NCBI GenBank assembly: GCA_002310235.1
Contig: DBYO01000049.1
Coordinates: 21,188 to 85,187 of the forward strand
Source of the DNA: Bacteroidales bacterium UBA1184
GTDB taxonomy: Bacteria; Bacteroidota; Bacteroidia; Bacteroidales; ML635J-15
Direction: 5' to 3'
Length of the DNA: 64,000 nt
The translations under genes were made by a program, and so were the position numbers. Within the stretch, counting starts at the first letter, position 1; each line of letters starts with the position of its first letter. Below the pieces are notes generated by a model. The model ran no database searches, was not told the DNA's origin, and saw only the letters and a program-made list of their open reading frames with translations. Positions 41,901-49,252 of the stretch are shown piece after piece.

Positions 41901-43591
41901 ACGGTAGGGCAGAACTTGTAATGCATGGTGGTTTGCCTCCGTACCAATATATGTGGGGTTCCGAAAATTACATATACAACGGACTCGGTTCTGGTTTATA
42001 TACAGTTACTGTGGTCGATGCATTAGGTTGTAACGTAAATACACATTTTATAATTGAACAGCCAGCGCAGATGATTGCAAACACAATGACTTCGCCTGCG
42101 TCGTGTGGCAATATTGCCGATGGAACAGCTCTGATAAACATACAGGGTGGAGTTCCGCCATATTCGTACTTATGGCCTAGTGGAGATACAACTCACAGCA
42201 TTAACGCAGTTCCTGGTGAATATGTAGTAACCGTTACGGACGACCATAATTGCCGTCTCGAAAGAACAATAACAGTTGATGGACCTACACCTATATATAT
42301 ATTACCAATGTCTGACCAGACTATTTGTAACGGACAGACTGCATCTATAACCACACAGGTGTCTGGAGGTACTCCGTTCTACACATATATATGGGCAAGT
42401 CAGGATTCTGTAGTATCGTATTCAAATGTGCTGACAGTAACTCCAACGACAAATTCAACATATACGATGACAGTTACCGATGCAAACGGATGTTCTGCTG
42501 TGTCGCAGCCAGTGTCGATTACGCTTAATCCACCTCTCAACATAAGGGCAGTTACTACAAGTTACGATACGATATGTCCAGGAACTGGTGCTCTTATAAA
42601 TGTTGAAGTCGAAGGAGGAAACGGCGGTCCTTATACACTTACAATCGACAATGGAACGGTTGTGCCGTCACCATTTACTGTAACTCTTGATACAACTACT
42701 ATGGTACACATAACCTTGTCGGATATGTGCGGCACTTCGCCGGTGTCAGATTCGATACTTATCAACGTAAGACCTAAGCCGGATTCATTGTTCACTGCAA
42801 AGGTAATCGAAGGTTGTGCTCCGTTGACAACAGTGTTTGTGCCATTCAATACTGCCGAACAGACATTGTGGGAATTCGGTGACTACGCGTTCTCCGATGC
42901 AACATCGCCTATGCATGTTTACTCCCAGCCTGGTGTTTATGATGTATCGCTGGAGATGGTCGATTACTTTGGATGTCGTTTCTACAAGACATATCACGAC
43001 ATGATTACTGTATATCCAAAGCCTAAGGCTTTGTTCGAAACTGATCCTCTTATTACGGGATTGCTTGATTCGGAAATTAAGTTCATAAACTATTCTACTG
43101 GTGCCGAAAGATATTATTGGTTCTTCGGAGACAACGACAGCTCGCTGTTCGAATCACCACGTCACGTTTATCGCAGGATGGGAGAATTCGAGATTATGCT
43201 TGTTGCTGAGTCGGAAGATATGTGCCGTGATACAACAACTCGCACATTGTTGATTCAAAACGATTTTGCTTTCTATGCTCCGACATCGTTTACGCCTAAT
43301 GGCGATGGTATAAACGATTGCTTCAGAATATGCGGCAACGGTATAACAAGAAATGATTATATGCTTTCTGTTTACGACCGTTGGGGAGCTTTGGTGTTCA
43401 CTACAACTTGGTTCGATTCTTCTGCGACATGCGAATCGTGCGCCGAAGGAGCTTGGGATGGTACCGACTGGGGACACAAGAATAAAGGCGATGCCGTTTG
43501 TCCTCCAGGAATTTATCAGTGGTTCTGCACATTCCAGGATTGGAACGGTGTAGTTCACAACCGACAGGGAACAGTAATGCTTATAAGATAA
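38912..43591 (+). CDS. Giant type IX-secreted protein with CUB-like, P-domain, SprB and PKD modules
   Basis: 1559 residues from the ATG at 38912 (MKTNNIRLLLIAL, signal to about 24, VFAQQ). Residues about 40-150: CUB-like module (CSAILYDSGGPNGNYSNSEN, YDYLTIYEGTGT). About 303-480: proprotein-convertase P-like domain (IESIALDMEHSFLGDLEVWI, CPSGNRLTLF, EWCINIEDHRQYDDG). About 750-1130: SprB-like repeats (GSATITATGGTLPYSYSWSS, then others ending YTVTVVDALGC). Two PKD-like domains follow, then the gliding-motility C-terminal domain (FYAPTSFTPNGDGINDCF, YDRWGALVF, ending QGTVMLIR). A surface protein exported by the type IX system. It ends in a bidirectional terminator. Confidence 0.93.
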   Translation: MKTNNIRLLLIALFSMFAASVFAQQTQTITMNSSTNNSTVNMTGCSAILYDSGGPNGNYSNSENYRITVCVPNGYPMELSVTMNTEGSYTVYDYLTIYEGTGTTGTTIANHLGGPSVSETYSLHSSCATFVWHSDGIVCDYSGFAVQISCGTPCQDFTIVPDITAHWNEAEGRYEACSNGNMGIAAHGVFPNNDAGYHQSDENLTWSWSWVDASGTHSVGGVGANTLDSNIEPGAYYINVSATDINGCSYFYPESFLVVISLPPTFTGTTATPLICPGDAALLNGQVHQPREWTMQIPEQIIEEHCFVDETGYVQHMCFNHTAFAAGQTIQNVNDIESIALDMEHSFLGDLEVWITCPSGNRLTLFNGYEDSYYSGAFLGEPIDDESDECNAGTPYHYVWDHNATVSITDMADDAPTYSYTDNAGNTYYSEEYIPGGNYRPTGNWSSLEGCPVNGEWCINIEDHRQYDDGIVFSVELHFSDNMIPSDENIISYQTVYDVSPTSSDLTWGGDAIFMQNVSNTTATPEDPGGHEYTFFATDNFGCTYDTTLVVTVRDYDDPGCCVRPVPYAGDDARVCSNQYMLSATLTPGNQGTWSVVSSPAGGSAAIAAINSPTTNVIVDTYGMYKFRWTEAYLGDYDNCFATSDVIVEFYPQPTNTFTYIPINCFGENTTINYLGNMTSVGDIANSANYVWDFDGAVIESGSGPGPYAIHWLTEDGSSHPVSLHIELNGCVSEDTVVYIAYPSKLNATLTKVDNRCFRDCQGSATITATGGTLPYSYSWSSPSNTIVNLCVGEYHVTISDANNCKVALDYEIEEPDELVVDEVVTNSTDLTCYNASDGTIRIRVNGGAGHLSYLWSDAGGSSGMRRNLPAGEYRVTVVDENGCSISRDFIVNQPEPLVVTADDNSAICEGNPSIIQSAAAGGTPPYVFNWTISSGASVGNTSTFTTTLHATTTYSVYVSDSHHCRSNTETFTITVSPRMEIDTVLLTHNSCFGAYDGRAELVMHGGLPPYQYMWGSENYIYNGLGSGLYTVTVVDALGCNVNTHFIIEQPAQMIANTMTSPASCGNIADGTALINIQGGVPPYSYLWPSGDTTHSINAVPGEYVVTVTDDHNCRLERTITVDGPTPIYILPMSDQTICNGQTASITTQVSGGTPFYTYIWASQDSVVSYSNVLTVTPTTNSTYTMTVTDANGCSAVSQPVSITLNPPLNIRAVTTSYDTICPGTGALINVEVEGGNGGPYTLTIDNGTVVPSPFTVTLDTTTMVHITLSDMCGTSPVSDSILINVRPKPDSLFTAKVIEGCAPLTTVFVPFNTAEQTLWEFGDYAFSDATSPMHVYSQPGVYDVSLEMVDYFGCRFYKTYHDMITVYPKPKALFETDPLITGLLDSEIKFINYSTGAERYYWFFGDNDSSLFESPRHVYRRMGEFEIMLVAESEDMCRDTTTRTLLIQNDFAFYAPTSFTPNGDGINDCFRICGNGITRNDYMLSVYDRWGALVFTTTWFDSSATCESCAEGAWDGTDWGHKNKGDAVCPPGIYQWFCTFQDWNGVVHNRQGTVMLIR

Positions 43592-43592
43592 C

Positions 43593-43623
43593 AATAAAGG
43601 CTGTCGAACAGACAGCCTTTATT
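43593..43623. terminator. Bidirectional terminator after the second adhesin
   Basis: AATAAAGGCTGTC (43593-43605), loop GAACA, GACAGCCTTTATT (43611-43623), perfect 13-bp stem between two convergent genes. Confidence 0.88.
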
Positions 43624-43630
43624 ATGTTTG

Positions 43631-44086
43631 TTAACTCTTAACTTTTAACTGTTTCTTGTATTGCTTTATCCTATAATATTTCTTTCTGATGCAAAATTCG
43701 TATATCAGCCAGATGGCAAGGAAGGTGTTGGTGGATATTTCATAAACCATATCCCAAGGTGCTGGCAAAGTAACAAAGAATCCGGCAATCCATAGCACTA
43801 GGTCGATTGTGAAAAGAATGTCCCAGATGCGTTCCCTATTCTTGAAGATTACAATATTTTCCACCTCTTTCTCAATTTCGACTTGGTCTGTGGAGTAAAG
43901 GAACGGAATAGAACTCTGTATCATAATGCTGTATATGCCTTCGGGAATCATTATTGAAACTTTCTTTTGCTGCATGATGCCGACAAACCGTCCGTTTATG
44001 AAAATACGATTCGGTAACTTAGCCATAAATTTGGAGCAATCCTTTTCAATGGTCAGTTTCTGATATTCTATCTGTAATTCTTCCAC
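43631..44086 (-). CDS. Small membrane protein with PEGA-like N-domain
   Basis: 151 residues if the GTG at 44086 is used. Residues 18-60 (AKLPNRIFINGRFVGIMQ, VSIMIPEGIYSIMIQSS) look like a PEGA-type beta module. Then come two membrane helices (about 88-105 and 118-133) and a basic tail (KKYYRIKQYKKQLKVKS), suggesting a cytoplasmic C-terminus. The -7 box TATTTTTG (44091-44098) lies only 4 bases before the GTG, so either the mRNA is leaderless or the true start is the ATG at 44026 (131 residues). Function unknown. Confidence 0.65.
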   Translation of the reverse strand: MEELQIEYQKLTIEKDCSKFMAKLPNRIFINGRFVGIMQQKKVSIMIPEGIYSIMIQSSIPFLYSTDQVEIEKEVENIVIFKNRERIWDILFTIDLVLWIAGFFVTLPAPWDMVYEISTNTFLAIWLIYEFCIRKKYYRIKQYKKQLKVKS

Positions 44087-44090
44087 GTTG

Positions 44091-44098
44091 CAAAAATA
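44091..44098 (-). promoter_or_regulatory. Bacteroidota -7 box for the small membrane protein
   Basis: TATTTTTG on the minus strand, almost touching the GTG at 44086; it bears on the start choice. Confidence 0.5.
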
Positions 44099-44145
44099 TC
44101 AAAGTTTGGGGAATGTGAGATTTGATTATTCGATGATTTGAAGAA

Positions 44146-44266
44146 CTTGCTAGCTAACAGTCTTGCTGGCTAATAGTCTTACAGTCTCACGGGCTGACAG
44201 CCAGACTGCTGAACAGGTCTTCTGTTGGACAGGTCTTCTGTTGGGAGGATCTTCTGTCAGACAGGT
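44146..44266 (+). repeat. Degenerate tandem repeat, 16-base period
   Basis: Units of 16 bases in phase: CTTGCTAGCTAACAGT, CTTGCTGGCTAATAGT, a disordered middle (44178-44218), then CTTCTGTTGGACAGGT, CTTCTGTTGGGAGGAT and CTTCTGTCAGACAGGT. It lies between divergent promoters. A 70-codon frame crosses it on the minus strand but looks like repeat translation, not a gene. Confidence 0.6.
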
Positions 44267-44338
44267 ATTATGCTCGTCAATTAGACTTTTAGCCTTCTCT
44301 TCTTTTTGCCAATTATAACGCAATCGTAAATAATATTG

Positions 44339-44346
44339 TATCTTTG
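44339..44346 (+). promoter_or_regulatory. Bacteroidota -7 box for ribF
   Basis: TATCTTTG, 16 bases upstream of the TTG start at 44363; it overlaps an earlier in-frame TTG, which is therefore excluded. Confidence 0.6.
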
Positions 44347-44362
44347 CAAAAATTTTTTTCAA

Positions 44363-45283
44363 TTGAGAATATTTCGTGAAATATCATCCGAAATTCCAAA
44401 GGGATGCGTTGCCACGGTTGGTGTGTTCGACGGTGTGCATCGTGGACATCAATATATTATAAGTCAGATAAAGGATATGTCCGACAAGTCGAATTGTGAA
44501 GAACTTGTCATAACGATGAATCCTCATCCTGCAGCTTTCTTTGGTCGGAATATTAATCTTCTGTCCACTATGGACGAAAAGATTGCTCTATTTGAACGTT
44601 TCGGTGTAAGAAATTTGTTGATTCTTAATTTCAGCTCGGAGATTGCAGCATTGTCGGGAACTCAATTTATCGACGATATACTTGTCTCAAGGCTTTCGAT
44701 TTCACGTTTGCTATTGGGCTACAACAATTCGATAGGGCATAAGGAGAATGGTGTTTCCGAAATTTCGTCGGCACAGATCCCCGTTTCCCGTCTCGATAGG
44801 TTTCACCTCGACTATTCCGACGACATAAGTTCGTCGTCGATACGTAACTTGCTGGCTCAAGGTGATATTGAGACAGCAAATAGATATCTGGGATACAAAT
44901 ATTGCATTTCTGGAAATGTGGTGCATGGCCTTGGGGTTGGTCATACTATAGGATTTCCTACTGCCAATATCGAACTTTCCAACAATAGCAAGGTGCTGCC
45001 GCAAAATGGAGCCTATGTGGTTGTCGCCAGTGTAAATGGGCAAATATATAAGGCTATGTTGAACATTGGTTACCGTCCGACTTTTGGCGGAGAATACCGA
45101 ACAATAGAGTTGCATGTATTGGATTGCAACGATGACCTATACGGAGCCGATGTAAAGGTTTGCTTCGAAGCCCGTCTGCGTGGAGAACATAAGTTTTCCA
45201 GTGTTGAATACCTTGTCGCTCAGCTTGAGAAGGACCGAAGGGCAGTGGATGAGTATTTTCTAAAAAATGCATTATCTTTGTGA
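44363..45283 (+). CDS. ribF: Bifunctional riboflavin kinase / FMN adenylyltransferase
   Basis: 306 residues, the usual length. It makes FMN and FAD from riboflavin. N-terminal nucleotidyltransferase: VATVGVFDGVHRGHQYII (GxHxGH-like motif) and the ISSSSIRNLLAQGD block. C-terminal riboflavin kinase: GLGVGHTIGFPTANIEL, NGAYVVV, MLNIGYRPTFGG and IELHVLDC. The start is a TTG at 44363 (reading LRIFREISSE as fMet-RIF...); the promoter right before leaves no earlier choice, and the first internal ATG is far inside. lptF-like follows after 15 bases with its own -7 box. Confidence 0.94.
   Translation: MRIFREISSEIPKGCVATVGVFDGVHRGHQYIISQIKDMSDKSNCEELVITMNPHPAAFFGRNINLLSTMDEKIALFERFGVRNLLILNFSSEIAALSGTQFIDDILVSRLSISRLLLGYNNSIGHKENGVSEISSAQIPVSRLDRFHLDYSDDISSSSIRNLLAQGDIETANRYLGYKYCISGNVVHGLGVGHTIGFPTANIELSNNSKVLPQNGAYVVVASVNGQIYKAMLNIGYRPTFGGEYRTIELHVLDCNDDLYGADVKVCFEARLRGEHKFSSVEYLVAQLEKDRRAVDEYFLKNALSL
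45273..45280 (+). promoter_or_regulatory. Bacteroidota -7 box for the LptF-like gene
   Basis: TATCTTTG in the last codons of ribF, 18 bases upstream of the ATG at 45299. Confidence 0.5.
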
Positions 45284-45298
45284 AAATTATAAGTCTGA

Positions 45299-46783
45299 AT
45301 GAAGAGGTTGCATAGGTACATATTAAGGGCGTTTGTGGGTCCGTGGCTCATAACGTTTTTGTTATGTGTATTTATACTTCTTATGCAATTCCTTTGGAGA
45401 TACATCGACGATTTGGTTGGCAAAGGTCTCGATCTTACGATAATCTTGGAACTTATGTTCTATGCATCGTTTTCTCTGGTTCCTCTGGCATTACCGCTAT
45501 CTGGTCTTTTGGCATCGATTATGGCTATGGGAAAGTTTGGTGAGACCAACGAACTTTTCGCAATGAAGTCGGGAGGAGTCTCGCTATATAGAATTATGCA
45601 GCCCTTGGTGGTGTTCAATTTAGTTATTAGCGTGGTGGCGTTTTTGTTTTCGAACAATCTTATGCCATATACTAACCTGAAAATGAGGTCGTTGCTTTTT
45701 GGAATACAACAACAACGTCCCGAGGTAATAATCCAGAACGGAATATTTGTTGAGCCAGCCGACGACATCTGCATAAAAGTTGATAGTAAGAACCATACAA
45801 ACAACGAACTTAATGGAGTTTTGATATACGATCACCGCAGTTCTTCTACTCCAAACAACGTTACGATGGCGGCAAATGGCAACTTGCTGATAACGGAGGA
45901 CAACTCGATGATGATACTGGAACTTCGAAATGGAACACGTCACGAGGATGTGAAGGGAGGTAAGTATCAGCATCAAAGCTCAAAGTTTGAGCGTCAAGTT
46001 ACGTATCTGGAACTGGATGCTACTGGTATCGACAAAAACAACGAGGAGTTTTTTAAGGGTGGATACGAAATGCTTGATAATAATCAGCTTAATTTTACAA
46101 TTGATTCGCTAAACGATGCATTATCGATGAGGGAGCAGGAAATCTGCGGTAATTTTAAGCGTTTCCAGATATTTAAGGGAATAAATGGTGTTTACGATGG
46201 TAGCGGTACATATTCTGCATACAAAACACATCCCATATCTATAGAAGTTTCCGACGACAAGTCGGTGGCAGACAAGGTGCGAGTCGATTCGCTTTGTGCT
46301 AAAATGAGCAGCTCGCAGCGTAGCACTATGCTCGAATATGCAGTCAATTATTCGCGTTCGGCGATGACTTATATAGAGATTGTTACTGATGAATTGAGCG
46401 GTACAAGACGTTGGATTGTAAGGCACGAAATGGAATGGTATCGAAAGTATGCGCTATCAGCAGCATGTCTGCTGTTCTGTCTGATTGGAATTCCGCTGGG
46501 ATCCATAATCAGAAAAGGTGGATTCGGTCTTTCGGTTGTGGTTTCAGTATTCATTTTCCTTATGTATTACATTATTTCAACTACAGTAGAAAGTACTGTA
46601 AAGGAACTTGTCGTTCCTGCAGGATGGGGAATGTGGTTGAGTACTTTGCTGTTGCTACCATTAGGTCTGTACCTTGTAGTTGCTGTATCAAGTGATAATT
46701 TGAGGATTAACCCACGGGTAATGAATAAGATATTGAACATATTCAAACGGAAGAAGCACAAAGATTCCAATGACGAAGAATAG
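45299..46783 (+). CDS. LptF/LptG-family permease
   Basis: 494 residues. Family marks are the N-terminal RYILRAFVGPWLITFLLC, three helices within the first 110 residues (LVPLALPLSGLLASIMAMGK is the conserved loop/helix), a long periplasmic beta region, and three helices near the end (LFCLIGIPLGSIIRKGGFG, then VVSVFIFLMYYIIS). Family knowledge: the LptF-LptG pair with LptB moves lipopolysaccharide from the inner membrane to LptC/LptA. Whether this copy is F or G is not clear from sequence. Confidence 0.92.
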   Translation: MKRLHRYILRAFVGPWLITFLLCVFILLMQFLWRYIDDLVGKGLDLTIILELMFYASFSLVPLALPLSGLLASIMAMGKFGETNELFAMKSGGVSLYRIMQPLVVFNLVISVVAFLFSNNLMPYTNLKMRSLLFGIQQQRPEVIIQNGIFVEPADDICIKVDSKNHTNNELNGVLIYDHRSSSTPNNVTMAANGNLLITEDNSMMILELRNGTRHEDVKGGKYQHQSSKFERQVTYLELDATGIDKNNEEFFKGGYEMLDNNQLNFTIDSLNDALSMREQEICGNFKRFQIFKGINGVYDGSGTYSAYKTHPISIEVSDDKSVADKVRVDSLCAKMSSSQRSTMLEYAVNYSRSAMTYIEIVTDELSGTRRWIVRHEMEWYRKYALSAACLLFCLIGIPLGSIIRKGGFGLSVVVSVFIFLMYYIISTTVESTVKELVVPAGWGMWLSTLLLLPLGLYLVVAVSSDNLRINPRVMNKILNIFKRKKHKDSNDEE

Positions 46784-46832
46784 GCGATTAAAGTTTTTGT
46801 ATTTATAAAGAATCTCGAACAATTTTTTTGTG

Positions 46833-46840
46833 TAAATTTG
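46833..46840 (+). promoter_or_regulatory. Bacteroidota -7 box for ribBA
   Basis: TAAATTTG, 66 bases upstream of the ATG at 46907. The leader has no FMN-riboswitch core that I can recognise. Confidence 0.5.
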
Positions 46841-46906
46841 CGACCTTAAAAAAATAAGGATAGTCTATGCCTTTGGGTGTGACTATATGTTAGAAAGGAA
46901 AAGGAA

Positions 46907-48115
46907 ATGATTGAAGATAAACGCAAGTTGAATACGGTTGAGGAAGCCATTGAAGATTTCAGACAAGGTAAAATCGTTATAGTTGTTGACGATGAGGACA
47001 GGGAGAATGAAGGCGATTTCATAGTAGCTGCCGAAAAAATAACCCCAGAGATCGTTAATTTTATGTTGCATAATGGTCGTGGCGTGTTGTGTGCGCCTAT
47101 TACCGAGGAGCGTTGTGAGGAGCTTGAGCTTCAGCATCAGGTTTCGAACAATACTTCGATGCTCGGCACTCCGTTTACAATTACTGTAGATAAACTAGAA
47201 GGTTGTACTACAGGCGTTTCGGCTCACGATAGGGCTGCCACCATTCGTGCTCTCGCCGACCCAAAATCAAAACCTGAAACCTTTGGTCGTCCTGGACATA
47301 TAAATCCACTTTATGCAAAGAGCAAGGGCGTGCTTCGTCGTGCCGGACATACCGAGGCGTCAATTGATTTGGCACGTTTGGCAGGTCTTTATCCAGCTGC
47401 TGCATTAATCGAAATCATGAACGAAGACGGTACTATGGCTCGTTTGCCTCAGTTGTTTGAGGTGGCCGACAAGTACGGACTTAAGATTATCTGCATTGCC
47501 GACATTATAAAGTACCGCCTGCAGACCGAGAGCCTTGTTGATATGGGCGACCGCGTGTTCCTGCCTACCGAATACGGCAATTTCGATGTAATTCCTTTCC
47601 GCCAGCATTGCAACGGACTCGAGCATGTTGCACTGATAAAGGGTGAATGGAAGCCCGATGAGCCTGTGCTTGTGCGTGTACATTCGAGTTGTGCCACTGG
47701 TGATATCTTTGGTTCGAAGAAATGCGACTGCGGAACCCAGTTGCACGAATCAATGAAGATGATTGAAAAAGAAGGCAAGGGCGTTTTGCTTTACCTCAAT
47801 CAGGAAGGACGCGGAATAGGTCTCATGAACAAGATTGCTGCCTACAAACTGCAGGAGCAGGGTTATGATACCGTTGAGGCAAATCTGCACCTAGGATTTA
47901 AGGATGATGAAAGAGACTATGGCGTTGGCGCTCAGATATTAAGGCATATTGGCGTAACAAAGATGCGACTAATAACCAACAACCCACGCAAACTTGCTGG
48001 AATTAAGGGTTACGGACTCGAAGTGGTGGAAACTATTCCAATAAAGGTTGAGCCCAACCAGTACAATAGGTTCTATCTCGAGACCAAGGCAAAAAAGATG
48101 CAACATAAATTATAA
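46907..48115 (+). CDS. ribBA: 3,4-dihydroxy-2-butanone 4-phosphate synthase / GTP cyclohydrolase II
   Basis: 402 residues, a fusion of the two first enzymes of riboflavin synthesis. RibB part (1-205): VVDDEDRENEGDFI, TTGVSAHDRA, GRPGHINPLYA, RAGHTEASIDLARLAG. RibA part (206-402): zinc cysteines in SSCATGDIFGSKKCDCGTQL, LLYLNQEGRGIGLMNKI and LITNNPRKLAGI. Both active sites look intact. ribF lies 1.6 kb upstream; other rib genes are not in the window. Confidence 0.97.
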   Translation: MIEDKRKLNTVEEAIEDFRQGKIVIVVDDEDRENEGDFIVAAEKITPEIVNFMLHNGRGVLCAPITEERCEELELQHQVSNNTSMLGTPFTITVDKLEGCTTGVSAHDRAATIRALADPKSKPETFGRPGHINPLYAKSKGVLRRAGHTEASIDLARLAGLYPAAALIEIMNEDGTMARLPQLFEVADKYGLKIICIADIIKYRLQTESLVDMGDRVFLPTEYGNFDVIPFRQHCNGLEHVALIKGEWKPDEPVLVRVHSSCATGDIFGSKKCDCGTQLHESMKMIEKEGKGVLLYLNQEGRGIGLMNKIAAYKLQEQGYDTVEANLHLGFKDDERDYGVGAQILRHIGVTKMRLITNNPRKLAGIKGYGLEVVETIPIKVEPNQYNRFYLETKAKKMQHKL

Positions 48116-48154
48116 ATTTCTTACGGAGAAAACTATCCCGTATTGAGAATAATA

Positions 48155-48162
48155 TATATTTG
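48155..48162 (+). promoter_or_regulatory. Bacteroidota -7 box for the 48207 lipoprotein
   Basis: TATATTTG, 44 bases upstream of the ATG at 48207. Confidence 0.6.
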
Positions 48163-48206
48163 CATCCCTATTGAAATAGAATTACTAACTTTAAATTAAA
48201 TAAACA

Positions 48207-49136
48207 ATGAAAAGGAATTTACTAATCGCAGCAATTGCATTGTTGGCAGTTGCATTTGTTTCATGTCAGAAAGATGGCGTTTACAAGCCAAAGAAAAAAA
48301 TCGCTAAGATTTACAACGAGTGGACAACAACAACCGTTACCACCGATTCAGACGGTTCAAAAACTGTTACTTATGTTCAGAATCCTTTCGTAGCAGAAGA
48401 ATGGACTTGGGGAGACAAGACCTTGACCAGTTTAATGCACAAGGATAAGGACGGTAAGGTTACTTCAACTGTAAACTATACATATGATGACAAGAATAGG
48501 ATTGCTGGCTGCACCTGCGGTAACGATAAGGCTGAATATGTTTACAACGACGACAAGAAGTTGCAGAGCATAAAGATTACTGATACCAATGACCCAGACT
48601 ATTCTATAGTTATCGAAATCACTTATGCAGATAAGCTTCCTGCTTCAGTTAAGACTGTTAGATCATATACCTTGAAGAAGCTCTCTGCTTTCGAAAAGAG
48701 CGTTATTCCTAGCTGCATTAGCGACGCTATCGATGCTGATCAGATGCATAGCAAGGCTACTGTTTCTTCGACCTACAATACAACAATCGAATGGGACGGC
48801 AAGAATATTTCTCAGGTTGTAACAACAGGTGAAAAAGACTACAAGTACACTGCTACTTTCGAATATGATGCTAAGCTCAATCCTTATAAGGGAATGTATG
48901 TAGATTTTGAGGATAATAATTTCGAAGATGCATACTCAAAGAACAATGTTTTAAAGAAAACTGTAGTTATTGCTAATGGTATTGGAACTTCAACAGATGT
49001 AACTGAATACGCTTACGAATATGATGGTAAGATGCCTTCGAAGATTACTTATACTTATGAGGAAGAAGAAACTGTTCTTGGCGTAAACTACAAGAGAACT
49101 TATGTTAACGTAACAACTTTCGAATACACTAAGTAA
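48207..49136 (+). CDS. Lipoprotein with repeated beta strands, unknown function
   Basis: 309 residues. Lipoprotein signal ending AVAFVSCQKD (cysteine about residue 21). The mature part is Thr/Lys/Tyr-rich with YD-like strands: NYTYDDKNRIAGC, AEYVYNDDKKLQSIKI, ATFEYDAKLNPYKG, YAYEYDGKMPSKITYTYE. These resemble the DUF4595-type beta-repeat lipoproteins common in Bacteroidales, but I cannot assign the family with certainty. Monocistronic, between its own promoter and a terminator. Confidence 0.8.
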   Translation: MKRNLLIAAIALLAVAFVSCQKDGVYKPKKKIAKIYNEWTTTTVTTDSDGSKTVTYVQNPFVAEEWTWGDKTLTSLMHKDKDGKVTSTVNYTYDDKNRIAGCTCGNDKAEYVYNDDKKLQSIKITDTNDPDYSIVIEITYADKLPASVKTVRSYTLKKLSAFEKSVIPSCISDAIDADQMHSKATVSSTYNTTIEWDGKNISQVVTTGEKDYKYTATFEYDAKLNPYKGMYVDFEDNNFEDAYSKNNVLKKTVVIANGIGTSTDVTEYAYEYDGKMPSKITYTYEEEETVLGVNYKRTYVNVTTFEYTK

Positions 49137-49158
49137 TTGAAATTTATTACAATACAGG

Positions 49159-49190
49159 AGGCTGTCTCATTCGGGCAGCCTCTTTTTTTG
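49159..49190 (+). terminator. Terminator after the 48207 lipoprotein
   Basis: GAGGCTG (49159-49165) pairs with CAGCCTC (49177-49183), followed by T7. Confidence 0.88.
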
Positions 49191-49221
49191 CTTGTTTCTT
49201 GCGAGTAATGTTTTTTTGTTG

Positions 49222-49229
49222 TACCTTTG
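49222..49229 (+). promoter_or_regulatory. Bacteroidota -7 box for the 49253 lipoprotein
   Basis: TACCTTTG, 23 bases upstream of the ATG at 49253; rules out the longer open frame from 49199. Confidence 0.6.
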
Positions 49230-49252
49230 CTTTTTGGATTAGAGTTTTTAAA

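Noticed and set aside
44146..44266. CRISPR array
   Set aside because: The repeat period is 16 bases with no unique spacers, and there are no cas genes anywhere in the window.
44150..44362. Minus-strand frame of 70 codons starting near ribF
   Set aside because: It begins with TTG in the ribF promoter and mostly translates the 16-base repeat array; no family features.
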